From the NCBI RefSeq assembly GCF_000758545.1, contig NZ_CP009279.1:3038001-3102000 (forward strand): a stretch of DNA of 64,000 nucleotides. Reading direction: 5' to 3'. The DNA comes from Paenibacillus sp. FSL H7-0737. GTDB taxonomy: Bacteria > Bacillota > Bacilli > Paenibacillales > Paenibacillaceae. The position numbers and the translations under genes were made by a program. Of the stretch, positions 17,195 to 25,540 are shown in pieces; position 1 is the stretch's first letter; the number at the start of each line of letters is the position of its first letter. The notes beneath the pieces were generated by a model. The model saw nothing but the letters and a program-made list of their open reading frames with translations, made no database searches and was not told the DNA's origin.

Positions 17195-17641
17195 ATGGAT
17201 CATTTACAACCGTTGGTATTGAATCAGCCGCTACATACTCAGGCATTTTTCACTTTAGTTGATACTACTGCAAGCTTAGTTTCTGTCTCTGATAAATATT
17301 GGCAGTCGAAAGGAATAAATGGCGCAAGAATTCGTATCCTAGTAGAAATATCTAAACAGGGCGGAACGATTTTACCTTCTACATTGGCTCACAATATTGG
17401 GGTTACCAAAGCTAATATTAGTCTGTTGCTGATACCCCTAGAGAAAGATGGTTGGATTACCCGCTCGAACCATACTCAGGATGGTAGAAAAAGCGTTATT
17501 ACAATTACGGTTGAAGGACAACGATTACTTTTGGAGCATCTTCCCGGAAATCGTCAAGCGGTCGCTGAACGTATGCAGGGTCTAGATGAACGAGAGCTTC
17601 GGCAACTCATCGTTTTATTAGAAAAGCTTAGCAATGGCTAA
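17195..17641 (+). CDS. MarR family transcriptional regulator
   Basis: 148 aa winged-helix regulator. The DNA-binding part spans about residues 45-110: LPSTLAHNIGVTKANISLLL is the HTH, then PLEKDGWITRSNHTQDGRKS is the wing with the DGR(K/R) motif of the family. Dimerisation helices sit at both ends. It lies 52 bp upstream of an NmrA-like reductase, so it probably represses itself and that gene in response to a small ligand or redox signal. SD is weak (TTGGAG). No redox cysteine is visible, which makes an OhrR-type thiol switch unlikely. Confidence 0.88.
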   Translation: MDHLQPLVLNQPLHTQAFFTLVDTTASLVSVSDKYWQSKGINGARIRILVEISKQGGTILPSTLAHNIGVTKANISLLLIPLEKDGWITRSNHTQDGRKSVITITVEGQRLLLEHLPGNRQAVAERMQGLDERELRQLIVLLEKLSNG

Positions 17642-17693
17642 ATATAAATAATGTTGTGGTCTTGAAAACATGGAACAGAAAGGTTGGGGTGTA

Positions 17694-18506
17694 GTGTCAA
17701 TTATGGTTACTGGGGCTACTGGTCAATTAGGAAGTTTGATTATAGACAATCTTCTTCAGTTTGTGCCGGCAGGTGAGATAATCGCATGTGTTCGTGATCG
17801 TGAGAAAGCAAATGATCTTTTGGAAAAAGGGGTTGAGATTCGCTTTGGCGATTATGATCAGCCTGATTCTCTAATTCAAGCTTTTACAGGTGTAGCAGAG
17901 CTATTATTCATCTCTAGTTCACATCCCGATGATAACGTCAGATTAACTCAACATTCTGAGGTTATTCATGCAGCATCAAAGGCAGGGGTGAAGCATTTGC
18001 TGTATACAAGCTTCGCATTTCCACCTAAAGGACAAATTCCAGCTAATCATGTTCACTTACTTACAGAGCAGATGATTCTTAAATCAGGTATTGACTATAC
18101 GTTTCTACGCAACGCTTTATATATGGATTTTGTGGATGTACTAGGTCTGAAAGAGGCGATCCAAAGCGGTGAGTTAATCACCTATCCGGGAAACTGGCTA
18201 TTTAATTCGGTGACACGAAGGGATCTCGCTTTAGCTACGGCGGTCGTGCTTACAACTACTGGTCATATTAATCAGATTTATGAATTAACCGCACCGCGCT
18301 CTTGGGACTTCAGCGAACTAACGGAGGTATTATCCGAGCTGACAGGAAAAAGAATCGTTCATCGGCAGGATTCAAGCATTCAGCACTGGATTTATTCATT
18401 CCTCGGGAAGATAGATACAGCTTCTACTTCAAAAGATATGGAGAGACTAATGGGACGGCCTGTTACCTCTTTGAAGGAAAGTATAATCACTTTCCTTCAG
18501 GTTTAA
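17694..18506 (+). CDS. NmrA-like NAD(P)-binding reductase (QorB/YtfG-like)
   Basis: 270 aa atypical short-chain dehydrogenase. The N-terminal Rossmann motif MVTGATGQLG (GxxGxxG) is followed by ACVRDREKA, typical of NADPH binding, then GVKHLLYTSF and a middle region resembling quinone oxidoreductase QorB. Start is uncertain: GTG 17694 (SD AAAGG at 10 bp) or ATG 17703 are better than ATG 17670. It follows the MarR gene in the same direction without an intervening terminator, so the pair may be a detoxification or quinone-stress unit. Substrate not visible. Confidence 0.85.
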   Translation: MSIMVTGATGQLGSLIIDNLLQFVPAGEIIACVRDREKANDLLEKGVEIRFGDYDQPDSLIQAFTGVAELLFISSSHPDDNVRLTQHSEVIHAASKAGVKHLLYTSFAFPPKGQIPANHVHLLTEQMILKSGIDYTFLRNALYMDFVDVLGLKEAIQSGELITYPGNWLFNSVTRRDLALATAVVLTTTGHINQIYELTAPRSWDFSELTEVLSELTGKRIVHRQDSSIQHWIYSFLGKIDTASTSKDMERLMGRPVTSLKESIITFLQV

Positions 18507-18528
18507 ATAATGACTCTGACTAATTCAA

Positions 18529-19002
18529 CTATATAGTGGTTCGATCTAAAGTAAGTAAATAATTATATTTACTGGCATGTTTTAATTCATCTAATATAAT
18601 CCCATAAACAGTATCGCGGTATACTCCAACAGGCAGACCAAACCATATTTTGCGATACTTTTCGACTGCAGCCAGTTCACCTTGGAGTGCTTTTTCTAAA
18701 CCTTCTTCATAGGAACTGATCCGTTGATATTGTTCACTACTAATTCCAGTGATATCTTGACCCGTAATTTCTTTGAACATCCCGCGGAACATGGAGTTGT
18801 GACCCCGTTCGTCATCTCGTATTGAGGTGATGATGGAGGCTTGCTCGGAATTTGGGGCCAGTTTGATAAGTTCATCATAGAAAAGCTCATCATTTCGTTC
18901 ACCTTGCACAGCTTCTTTGATTAAATTTAATGCTTGAGGAAGAGAGGTTGCCCAGATAGGTTTGAAATCAGATCTATTCTGAGATAAAGGTGTCCAATAC
19001 AT
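18529..19002 (-). CDS. ferritin-like di-iron protein
   Basis: 157 aa four-helix-bundle protein. Likely iron ligands are E in QGERNDELFYDEL, the DERGHN motif (ExxH), E in ALQGELAAVEKY and the DELKHA motif (ExxH). It resembles the small rubrerythrin/ferritin-like proteins of Bacillus (YhjR-type) but has no rubredoxin Cys4 domain. A role in peroxide or iron handling is inferred. It converges on the NmrA-like gene, with 20 bp between stops. SD AGGAGGCAGTAAGAAC lies before ATG. Confidence 0.82.
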   Translation of the reverse strand: MYWTPLSQNRSDFKPIWATSLPQALNLIKEAVQGERNDELFYDELIKLAPNSEQASIITSIRDDERGHNSMFRGMFKEITGQDITGISSEQYQRISSYEEGLEKALQGELAAVEKYRKIWFGLPVGVYRDTVYGIILDELKHASKYNYLLTLDRTTI

Positions 19003-19146
19003 AGTTCTTACTGCCTCCTGATTCGTTCGTTATTATTAGAGTAGTATATGTACGAATGCCCAAAATGGTCTCTTTCGGTTCTTTAGTTGTTCTAACCCTT
19101 TAAAGTTGATACTATGGGTTCATCCGTTATTCAGGGAGTGTAAACG

Positions 19147-19824
19147 ATGAAAAAGATTTTAGTAGCAGATGACGATAGTAATATTCGTACATTATTAAAG
19201 CATGTATTGACCAGAGAAGGTTACCAAGTAATGGAGGCAAGCGATGGCCGGGACGCGATACATAAACTGAAAGAAAGCATTGCGGACTTAGCCGTTGTGG
19301 ATGTGATGATGCCGCATGTGGATGGGTTGGAGCTATGCCAGCATATAAGAGAAACGTATGATATACCGATCATTTTGTTAACAGCCCGGCAACAGCTAAG
19401 TGATAAAGAACAAGGCTATTTGCGGGGGACAGATGATTATGTAACGAAACCTTTTGAGCCGGAAGAATTGTTGTTTCGGATCAAAGCTTTATTTCGGCGT
19501 TATTCCATCGCTTCGGATGATCGGATTCGTTTAAATTCACTAGTTATTGATCGTAAAAATTATGAGATCACTGATGGTGATGAAGTACTACTGTTACCGG
19601 TAAAGGAATTTGAACTGCTCGCGCAACTGGCACAATATCCAGGAAGACTGTATTCACGCAGTGAGCTGATTGAACTAGTATGGGGAATGGATTATGAAGG
19701 TGATGAACGCACGGTGGATGTACATATCAAGCGATTACGTCAACGGTTTTTGGATTATCAGAATGACTTTGTGATTCGGACGGTACGGGGAATTGGATAT
19801 AAATTGGAGATGGTGAGCTCGTGA
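19147..19824 (+). CDS. hssR: heme-responsive response regulator HssR
   Basis: 225 aa OmpR-type regulator. Receiver domain with acidic pair DDD near residue 9-11, phospho-acceptor Asp in VVDVMMPHVDG and Lys in DDYVTKPFEPEEL; C-terminal winged helix with ERTVDVHIKRLRQR. The run SDKEQGYLRGTDDYVTKPF and the end ETVRGIGYK-like segment follow Staphylococcus aureus HssR closely, and the next three genes encode HssS, HrtB and HrtA equivalents, making the assignment strong. SD GGGAGTG precedes ATG. Its stop overlaps the kinase start (GTGA). Confidence 0.92.
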   Translation: MKKILVADDDSNIRTLLKHVLTREGYQVMEASDGRDAIHKLKESIADLAVVDVMMPHVDGLELCQHIRETYDIPIILLTARQQLSDKEQGYLRGTDDYVTKPFEPEELLFRIKALFRRYSIASDDRIRLNSLVIDRKNYEITDGDEVLLLPVKEFELLAQLAQYPGRLYSRSELIELVWGMDYEGDERTVDVHIKRLRQRFLDYQNDFVIRTVRGIGYKLEMVSS

Positions 19825-21197
19825 AGTCTTTGTATGTGAGAATGTGCATTCTCTTTTGCTCGGCCATTGTGGTGAGCAGCCTTCTCGGCTTCTTGGTATC
19901 TAATATTTATTATCAAGCTCAGATTAAATCGCAGAACGATGCGAAGCTTACGGGGATGGCCATTGATATCCAGCAGTTTGCAGAATCTCACCCGGAATCT
20001 ATGGAGGATTACCTGCGAAGTGTAGCTGTACTGGGATATAAGATCTATTTAACCAATGTAGAGGGCCAATCCCGATTTTACGGCAAGCCATTTCGGAAAG
20101 AGGACTTAGATCCGCAACAATTAGAGAAGGTCCTGAATGGACAAGTGTATCACGGTGTTGCTGAGTTTCCTGACAGCGCATTTATTACAGGTTTTTTTGA
20201 CAATCAATTACGCAATACGATAGGCGTACCTATTGAAGTCAATAATGAGACTTTTGCGTTATTCATGCGGCCGGATGCAGAGGTTCAGTTCGGTGAACTG
20301 CGCGTGTTTTTTGCTGTCATCATCGGTTTTACCGTGTTATTCAGTCTAGGATTCGTCATGATCAGCGTACTGCATGTGGTCAGACCCATTACACGTTTGA
20401 CAACGGCAACAAAACGGATTTCAAAAGGTAGATATGATATTAAATTAAATACTTGGCGCCGGGATGAGATTGGCCAGTTAGCCTCACACTTTATGATTAT
20501 GAGTCGTGAGCTGGAACGGACCAATCGTGCGCGTCAAGAGTTTGTTGCGAATGTGTCTCATGAAATCGAATCGCCATTAACTTCTATTCAAGGATTTGCC
20601 CAAACCCTTAAAGATCCTACATTACCAGAGGATGAACGGATAGAGTACCTCAATATTATTGATCAAGAAAGCCATCGTCTATCGATGCTTAGTAAACAGC
20701 TGCTAACGTTATCTTCCCTCGATTATGATCCGAATTCCTTGCAGAAGAAACCTATAGATTTGCGTGCACAGCTTCGGCAGGTTGTACAAATCATGGAGTG
20801 GAGATTAACAGAGAAGCAATTAGCGGTTCGTTTAAGTCTTGCGGACATTAGCGTACATGGCGATTCCAATCTATTGTATCAGGTGTGGATGAACCTCATT
20901 ACTAATGCTATCAAATATACACCTGCTGAGGGATCCATTATGATTTCCGCAAAGCTTGACGAAGGGAACTGTGTAGTAACCTTTTTGGATTCTGGGGAAG
21001 GTATTCCTGCTGAGGAATTACCACTCATCTTTGACCGTTTTTATAAAGTCGACCGGGCACGTACACGAGAAACGCATAGTAGCGGTCTTGGACTGGCGAT
21101 TACGCAAAAAATTGTAGAGACACATAACGGAACTATAGATGTATCCAGTACAGTTGGCAAAGGCACGACCTTTACTGTAACTCTTCCGCTTTTGTAA
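19821..21197 (+). CDS. hssS: heme sensor histidine kinase HssS
   Basis: 458 aa. Two TM helices (about residues 8-30 and 160-185) flank an extracellular sensor domain that shares FYGKPFR, YHGV and FITGFFDN-type segments with S. aureus HssS. Then HAMP (VRPITRLTTATKRISKG), DHp with H-box SHEIESPLTSI, and the ATPase domain with N box NLITNAIKYT, G1 DSGEGIP and G2 SSGLGLAI. The H-box has Glu-Ser where most kinases have Lys/Arg-Thr. GTG start overlaps the hssR stop. It senses heme-induced membrane stress and phosphorylates HssR. Confidence 0.92.
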   Translation: MKSLYVRMCILFCSAIVVSSLLGFLVSNIYYQAQIKSQNDAKLTGMAIDIQQFAESHPESMEDYLRSVAVLGYKIYLTNVEGQSRFYGKPFRKEDLDPQQLEKVLNGQVYHGVAEFPDSAFITGFFDNQLRNTIGVPIEVNNETFALFMRPDAEVQFGELRVFFAVIIGFTVLFSLGFVMISVLHVVRPITRLTTATKRISKGRYDIKLNTWRRDEIGQLASHFMIMSRELERTNRARQEFVANVSHEIESPLTSIQGFAQTLKDPTLPEDERIEYLNIIDQESHRLSMLSKQLLTLSSLDYDPNSLQKKPIDLRAQLRQVVQIMEWRLTEKQLAVRLSLADISVHGDSNLLYQVWMNLITNAIKYTPAEGSIMISAKLDEGNCVVTFLDSGEGIPAEELPLIFDRFYKVDRARTRETHSSGLGLAITQKIVETHNGTIDVSSTVGKGTTFTVTLPLL

Positions 21198-21203
21198 CTC
21201 GTT

Positions 21204-21223
21204 ATTCATACTCCGTTCATTTT
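21204..21223 (+). promoter_or_regulatory. HssR binding box upstream of hrtBA
   Basis: Direct repeat ATTCATACT-CC-GTTCATTTT. Against the S. aureus HssR box GTTCATATT-N2-GTTCATATT the halves match 7/9 and 8/9, with exactly the 2-bp spacer. It abuts the -35 of the hrtBA promoter, as expected for an OmpR-type activator. Confidence 0.8.
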
Positions 21224-21247
21224 CATCTTCTAAACTGTGACTATACA
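21220..21247 (+). promoter_or_regulatory. hrtBA promoter
   Basis: -35 TTTTCA (21220-21225), 16-bp spacer, -10 TATACA (21242-21247). The poor -35 overlapped by the HssR box fits an activator-dependent promoter. Confidence 0.6.
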
Positions 21248-21266
21248 GATTAGAAGGAGTGGTAAT

Positions 21267-22385
21267 ATGTTTCTAGCCTTAAGAGAAATGCGACATTCTA
21301 AAGCCAGATACCTGTTAATAATGGTAATCATGTTATTGGTTTCCTTTCTTGTACTTTTCGTAACGGGGCTGGCCAGAGGATTAGCGTATGCTAATATCTC
21401 AGCAATAGAGAATATGCCGGCAAACTATTACGTGGTGCAGAAGGATGCGGATCAGACGTTTAGACGTTCTCAGTTAACGGATACGGAGCTTAATAGTGTT
21501 CGAGCAGTAGTAGGAGATAATAATGCCTCTTCACTCGCTCTACAGATGAGTACAGTGACTACGAACGATACGGATACTAAAGCAGACGTAACTTTTTTCG
21601 CAGTGGATATGAACGGTTTACTGGCTCCAAAAGTGATTGAAGGTGACAAGATTACGAATGATACGCAGGGAAGTGTCATCGTTGATCGTGACTTGGAACA
21701 GTCGGGCATTAAGATTGGTAGCACGATCCAAGATCAGGCAACTGGGAAGGAATTTAAAGTTACAGGATATGTTGAGAATAGCTCATACAGCCATACCCCA
21801 GTAGTCTATATTAACAATAAAGATTGGCAGGAAATGAGACAAGGTGTTAATCAAGGTAGTGAGGCTACATCTGGAGCGCCTTTTAATGTAATTGCGCTTA
21901 ATGCAAACGCAGGGCAAGTGGATAAGATCTCTGCTAGTACGAAAAATGTGGAAGTTATTACGCAAAAAGAAGCGATCTCTAATATTCCGGGTTATTCATC
22001 AGAACAAGGTTCACTGCTTATGATGATTGCCTTCCTGTTCGTAATCGCTGGTTTTGTTCTAGCTGTATTCTTCTATGTCATTACAATTCAGAAAACAAGC
22101 CAGTTTGGCATTCTGAAAGCCATGGGTACAAAAATGTCTTACTTGGCTTGGAGCGTTGTAGGGCAGGTCATGATATTGGCTATTGCAAGTCTAAGCATTA
22201 GCTTGCTGCTAACCTTTGGAATGAATCAGGTACTACCAGACACTATGCCGTTCCAACTGGAACCTTCTACGATTCTATTAACCAGCGGCTTGTTCGTGGG
22301 GATGTCTCTTTTAGGATCACTTATTTCTGTCGCTAAAGTGGCAAAAGTAGATGCATTAGAAGCAATTGGGAGGGCTGGAGCATGA
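21267..22385 (+). CDS. hrtB: heme efflux ABC permease HrtB
   Basis: 372 aa FtsX-fold permease; ATG 21267 behind AAGGAG, rather than the upstream in-frame GTG 21237. TM1 at residues 16-40, extracellular domain about 41-255, then three TM helices. The start MFLALREMRHSKARYLLI and the NYYVVQK segment after TM1 follow S. aureus HrtB, and the ILKAMG loop contacts the ATPase. With HrtA it relieves heme toxicity by removing heme from the membrane. It overlaps hrtA by 4 bp (ATGA). Gene order is permease then ATPase. Confidence 0.92.
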   Translation: MFLALREMRHSKARYLLIMVIMLLVSFLVLFVTGLARGLAYANISAIENMPANYYVVQKDADQTFRRSQLTDTELNSVRAVVGDNNASSLALQMSTVTTNDTDTKADVTFFAVDMNGLLAPKVIEGDKITNDTQGSVIVDRDLEQSGIKIGSTIQDQATGKEFKVTGYVENSSYSHTPVVYINNKDWQEMRQGVNQGSEATSGAPFNVIALNANAGQVDKISASTKNVEVITQKEAISNIPGYSSEQGSLLMMIAFLFVIAGFVLAVFFYVITIQKTSQFGILKAMGTKMSYLAWSVVGQVMILAIASLSISLLLTFGMNQVLPDTMPFQLEPSTILLTSGLFVGMSLLGSLISVAKVAKVDALEAIGRAGA

Positions 22386-23074
22386 GTGCTAAATTATTGA
22401 TGAAGCAAGTAACCAAGACTTACGGAGACGGCGATACAACGGTATCTGTTCTGAACAATTTGAATCTTATAGTCAATGAAGGGGAATTCGTTGCTGTCCT
22501 TGGACCATCTGGAACAGGGAAGAGTACATTCCTATCAGCAGCGGGGGCGCTTCTTACGCCAACCAGTGGTGAAATTTTTATAGACGGAGAATCTCTTACA
22601 GATAAAAGTAAAAGTGAGCTGACTGAGCTACGATTAGAGAAGATAGGCTTTATGTTCCAAAGCGCACAGCTATTGCCCTACTTGAAGGTAGAAGAGCAGC
22701 TTCTCTTTGTAGCTAAACAGGGGAAGATGAGTTCTAAAGAAGCTAAGGAACGGGCAGCTGATTTGATGAAGCGTCTGGATATCTGGAAACGTCGAAACCA
22801 TTACCCTGAGCAACTATCAGGTGGGGAGAAGCAACGTGTAGCTATCGCAAGAGCTTGGATGAATAAACCTGCAATCTTGTTTGCAGATGAACCAACAGCA
22901 AGCTTAGATTTCAAACGAGGTAGAGAAGTTGTGCAAATGATTGCTGACGAAGTAAAGAATGAGGGTAAAGCTGCCGTAATGGTCACTCATGATGAACGGA
23001 TGCTCGAATGGTGTGATCGAGTGCTGCATCTGGAAGATGGTCATTTGGTTGAACATGAGTTAAGCAAAATTTAG
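22382..23074 (+). CDS. hrtA: heme efflux ABC ATPase HrtA
   Basis: 230 aa. Walker A GPSGTGKST near residue 41, Q-loop in IGFMFQSAQLLPYLKVEEQL, signature LSGGEKQRVAIARAWM near 142, Walker B ILFADEPTASLD and His switch VTHDE. The LLPYLKV(E)EQL and DEPTASLD segments are shared with S. aureus HrtA. Last gene of the hss-hrt cluster and followed by a strong bidirectional terminator. Confidence 0.92.
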   Translation: MSAKLLMKQVTKTYGDGDTTVSVLNNLNLIVNEGEFVAVLGPSGTGKSTFLSAAGALLTPTSGEIFIDGESLTDKSKSELTELRLEKIGFMFQSAQLLPYLKVEEQLLFVAKQGKMSSKEAKERAADLMKRLDIWKRRNHYPEQLSGGEKQRVAIARAWMNKPAILFADEPTASLDFKRGREVVQMIADEVKNEGKAAVMVTHDERMLEWCDRVLHLEDGHLVEHELSKI

Positions 23075-23075
23075 T

Positions 23076-23117
23076 AAAAAAACGATTCATGCTATTTATG
23101 GCATGAATCGTTTTTTT
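23076..23117. terminator. strong bidirectional terminator
   Basis: About 17-bp stem: an A-run plus CGATTCATGC pairs with GCATGAATCG plus a T-run, with an 8-nt loop. It ends hrtA on the plus strand and the asparaginase gene on the minus strand. Confidence 0.95.
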
Positions 23118-23139
23118 GTGTGTGAACAATAGTTTGTTC

Positions 23140-24300
23140 TTATTTGTCAGCTATGGTGACTTGGCCTGAGCCATATGTGTCAAACCAGCCTTTAATCGTG
23201 TTGAAATCACTGCTGAATGACAGTGCCAGCTCTAATAGAATTCGGGCATGGGCTGCGTTCAGATTATCTCCGGCAATTATGCCGTCACTTGAAGCATAGT
23301 TGGAACCGGAACCCGTACGCGTGGTAGACACGAAGATAACTCCGTTTTCCTTAATAGCTTTCGTACGGGCTTCTCCCATAGCTTTAGATACGCCGCCAGC
23401 CCCTGTTCCTGAAGTTACAATACCTTTTGCTCCATCTTGAACAAAACCTGTAATTGCCCCAGAACCGGCATCTTGATAAGCATAAGCAATTTCTACCTTA
23501 GGCATATCACTGCTCTTAATCTTCGTTAGGTCGAACGGAGTTGCCCATTTGTCAGCGGTCAATAGTGCTCTGGAATTCGCCCGATAAATTCTGATATTAT
23601 TCTCATCGATATATCCGAGGATTCCTATTTGTGGAGATTCAAAAGTGTCTGTACGATAGGCATTCGTCTTGGTAACCTCTCTAGCCGTATGAATCTCGTC
23701 ATTTAGCATGAGCACAGTACCGTAATACTTCGTCTTTCCGCTAGCTGCTAGTTTAATAGCGTTAAATAGATTGGCCTGAGCGTCACTTCCGATAACTGTC
23801 CATGGACGCATAGAGCCAGTTACTACGACAGGTTTGGAGCTACGCACTGTAAGATCAAGGAAATATGCAATTTCCTCCATCGTATCGGTACCTGTAGTAA
23901 CAACGATGCCATCTTGGGTTTCTAGTGCTTTATCTACTTTTAAGGAGAGATCATATAGTTGTTGCATGGTGTACGAGCCAGAGCCTGCATTCCCAAATTG
24001 ATAGCTAGTTACATCGGCGAACTTTTTAAGGTTAGGCAGTGCTTTAACCATATCTTCCATTAACAAAGTCCCGGCTTTATAGTTCTGGAAGCTGGTCTCA
24101 TCCACAGATTTACCGGCAATAGTACCACCGGTTGCTATGACTTGGACCTTTGGAAGCTTAACCGTTCCTTCAATCGTTTGGGTAACCTCAGCGGCGTAAG
24201 TGGTAGAAACGGGAAGCATTGTTGTAGCAGAGAAGAGTAGAGTGAAAGAGAGTCCTGCGGCAACAGTAGTTTTGGCGAGCATTGATTGTAATCCATTCAT
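23140..24300 (-). CDS. ansZ: secreted type II L-asparaginase
   Basis: 386 aa with a signal peptide (about residues 1-36, cut after TYAA). The asparaginase domain shows both active-site motifs: VIATGGTIAG with the nucleophilic Thr and VVTTGTDTMEEIAYFL with the Thr-Asp pair, followed by VVVTGSMRP. It hydrolyses asparagine (and often glutamine) outside the cytoplasm to aspartate and ammonia. The Bacillus homologue AnsZ is controlled by nitrogen supply, and a matching GlnR/TnrA box lies upstream here. SD GGGAGGTTACATCT precedes ATG. Monocistronic. Confidence 0.93.
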   Translation of the reverse strand: MNGLQSMLAKTTVAAGLSFTLLFSATTMLPVSTTYAAEVTQTIEGTVKLPKVQVIATGGTIAGKSVDETSFQNYKAGTLLMEDMVKALPNLKKFADVTSYQFGNAGSGSYTMQQLYDLSLKVDKALETQDGIVVTTGTDTMEEIAYFLDLTVRSSKPVVVTGSMRPWTVIGSDAQANLFNAIKLAASGKTKYYGTVLMLNDEIHTAREVTKTNAYRTDTFESPQIGILGYIDENNIRIYRANSRALLTADKWATPFDLTKIKSSDMPKVEIAYAYQDAGSGAITGFVQDGAKGIVTSGTGAGGVSKAMGEARTKAIKENGVIFVSTTRTGSGSNYASSDGIIAGDNLNAAHARILLELALSFSSDFNTIKGWFDTYGSGQVTIADK

Positions 24301-24330
24301 AGATGTAACCTCCCATTTGATTATGTATTC

Positions 24331-24365
24331 TCACGTTTATGTTATTTTATATTACATAAACGTGA
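24331..24365. promoter_or_regulatory. GlnR/TnrA box inside a 12-bp inverted repeat
   Basis: TGTTATTTTATATTACA at 24340-24356 fits the TGTNA-N7-TNACA consensus of GlnR/TnrA exactly. It is embedded in a longer perfect dyad, TCACGTTTATGT (24331-24342) with ACATAAACGTGA (24354-24365). It lies between the promoter and the asparaginase start, so a GlnR-type protein would probably repress here. Confidence 0.75.
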
Positions 24366-24376
24366 TTCATGATTGG

Positions 24377-24406
24377 ATTATATCTATGAATATATTATAA
24401 TGACAA
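24377..24406 (-). promoter_or_regulatory. sigma-A promoter of the asparaginase gene
   Basis: Read on the minus strand: -35 TTGTCA (24406-24401), 18-bp spacer, -10 TATAAT (24382-24377). The expected start near 24370 places the nitrogen box just downstream. Confidence 0.75.
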
Positions 24407-24566
24407 GTTTGCTAACATATTAATAAAACGCTTAAATACACTATTAATAAAGGATATCTATTGATTTCTAGTGTATACTATGAATTTTATTATATTATTA
24501 TTAAAGTGAAATATAATATTAATGTTATATTTTATTACATGATAATAGAGATGAATAAATAACAAA
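24407..24566. other. AT-rich intergenic stretch without a gene
   Basis: The 318-bp gap between the asparaginase and LysR genes holds the promoter, box and terminator listed separately. The remaining 160 bp are very AT-rich with runs such as TTATTATATTATTATT and carry no ORF with an SD. I see nothing further in it. Confidence 0.6.
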
Positions 24567-24599
24567 ATGCCGGACAATCTTTAGGAGATTGACCGGCAT
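24567..24599 (-). terminator. terminator of the LysR gene
   Basis: ATGCCGG-A-CAATCT pairs with AGATTG-A-CCGGCAT across a TTAGG loop (one internal mismatch). On the minus strand it is followed by TTTTGTTATTT. Confidence 0.85.
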
Positions 24600-24618
24600 A
24601 GTTATTGGATTTACCTGA

Positions 24619-25509
24619 CTACTTATCTTTTCTAGAGACAAGTAGTTTTTGAATAAAGACATGGGTAGCCATGGAGGAGGAGCTTTCTTTATGGCGAATG
24701 ATGGAGAATTGTCTTTCAAGATGATGATGTCGGATGGGAAGCTCACAGATTTCACCACTTGCTAATTCTTTGCGCACAATCCATCTGGAGAGCATCGCGA
24801 TTCCCAAACCGGAGGCAACGGCTTCCTTAACTCCTTGACTACTGTTGAAGACATAGGATCTTTTGACAGAAATCTCTTCTTCTTGAATGAAATGATCACT
24901 GAAAGCACGCGTTCCAGAGCCAAGCTCTCGCAGAACCCAAACCTGATTTTGTAGCATCCCTTGCTCCACAGAGACTATTGTTGACAAAGGGTGGTTGGCC
25001 GGGGAGACCATAATCATCTCGTCCTTCATGTAAGGTGTAACGATCAGATCATTCTCATGGGCTTCTCCTTCGATAAACCCAATATCCATTTCATTGGCTC
25101 TTACCCCAGCAATAATTTCTTCAGTATTACCGATCGTCACCTGAAGCTTGACTTGTGGGTATTGATTTGCAAATTCCGCAAGTCTTGAAGGTAATATATA
25201 CTCTCCAATCGTAAAGCTCGCACCAATATGTATACTGCCAGTAACCTCATCCTGTAGCATTTGTATTTCCTGATGAGCTTCTTCGAAGTGGGCCAATATT
25301 TGTTTGGCGTGATTATAAAGTATTGTACCTGCTTCGGTTAATTTTACTTGTTTCGGAGATCGGTGTAGAAGCTTTGCGCCTAGTTCATTCTCAAGATTCC
25401 GGATATGTAGACTGACACCGGGTTGAGATAGATTCAGTAATTCTCCTGCTTTAGAGAAATGACTTTGCTCAGCAACTGTAACGAAAACCCGTAATGTATC
25501 CACAATCAT
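24619..25509 (-). CDS. LysR family transcriptional regulator
   Basis: 296 aa. N-terminal winged helix at residues 1-60 (LRVFVTVAEQSHFSKAGELL, then LNLSQPGVSLHIRNLENELG), linker helix, and a substrate-binding domain from about residue 90 with TGSIHIGASFTIGEYILP. It resembles the CysL/YwfK-YeiE branch. No divergently transcribed target is present: the gene before it on the same strand is a GNAT acetyltransferase, and downstream lies its own terminator. Ligand and regulon unknown. Confidence 0.9.
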   Translation of the reverse strand: MIVDTLRVFVTVAEQSHFSKAGELLNLSQPGVSLHIRNLENELGAKLLHRSPKQVKLTEAGTILYNHAKQILAHFEEAHQEIQMLQDEVTGSIHIGASFTIGEYILPSRLAEFANQYPQVKLQVTIGNTEEIIAGVRANEMDIGFIEGEAHENDLIVTPYMKDEMIMVSPANHPLSTIVSVEQGMLQNQVWVLRELGSGTRAFSDHFIQEEEISVKRSYVFNSSQGVKEAVASGLGIAMLSRWIVRKELASGEICELPIRHHHLERQFSIIRHKESSSSMATHVFIQKLLVSRKDK

Positions 25510-25540
25510 AGAATTCCCTCACTAAAAGTCTCGAATGTAT

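Noticed and set aside
19112-19133. Possible HssR half boxes before hssR (GTTCATCCGTTATTCAG)
   Set aside because: Neither half fits the 9-bp consensus at the 11-bp period; at most 6/9 and 4/9. Not enough for autoregulation.
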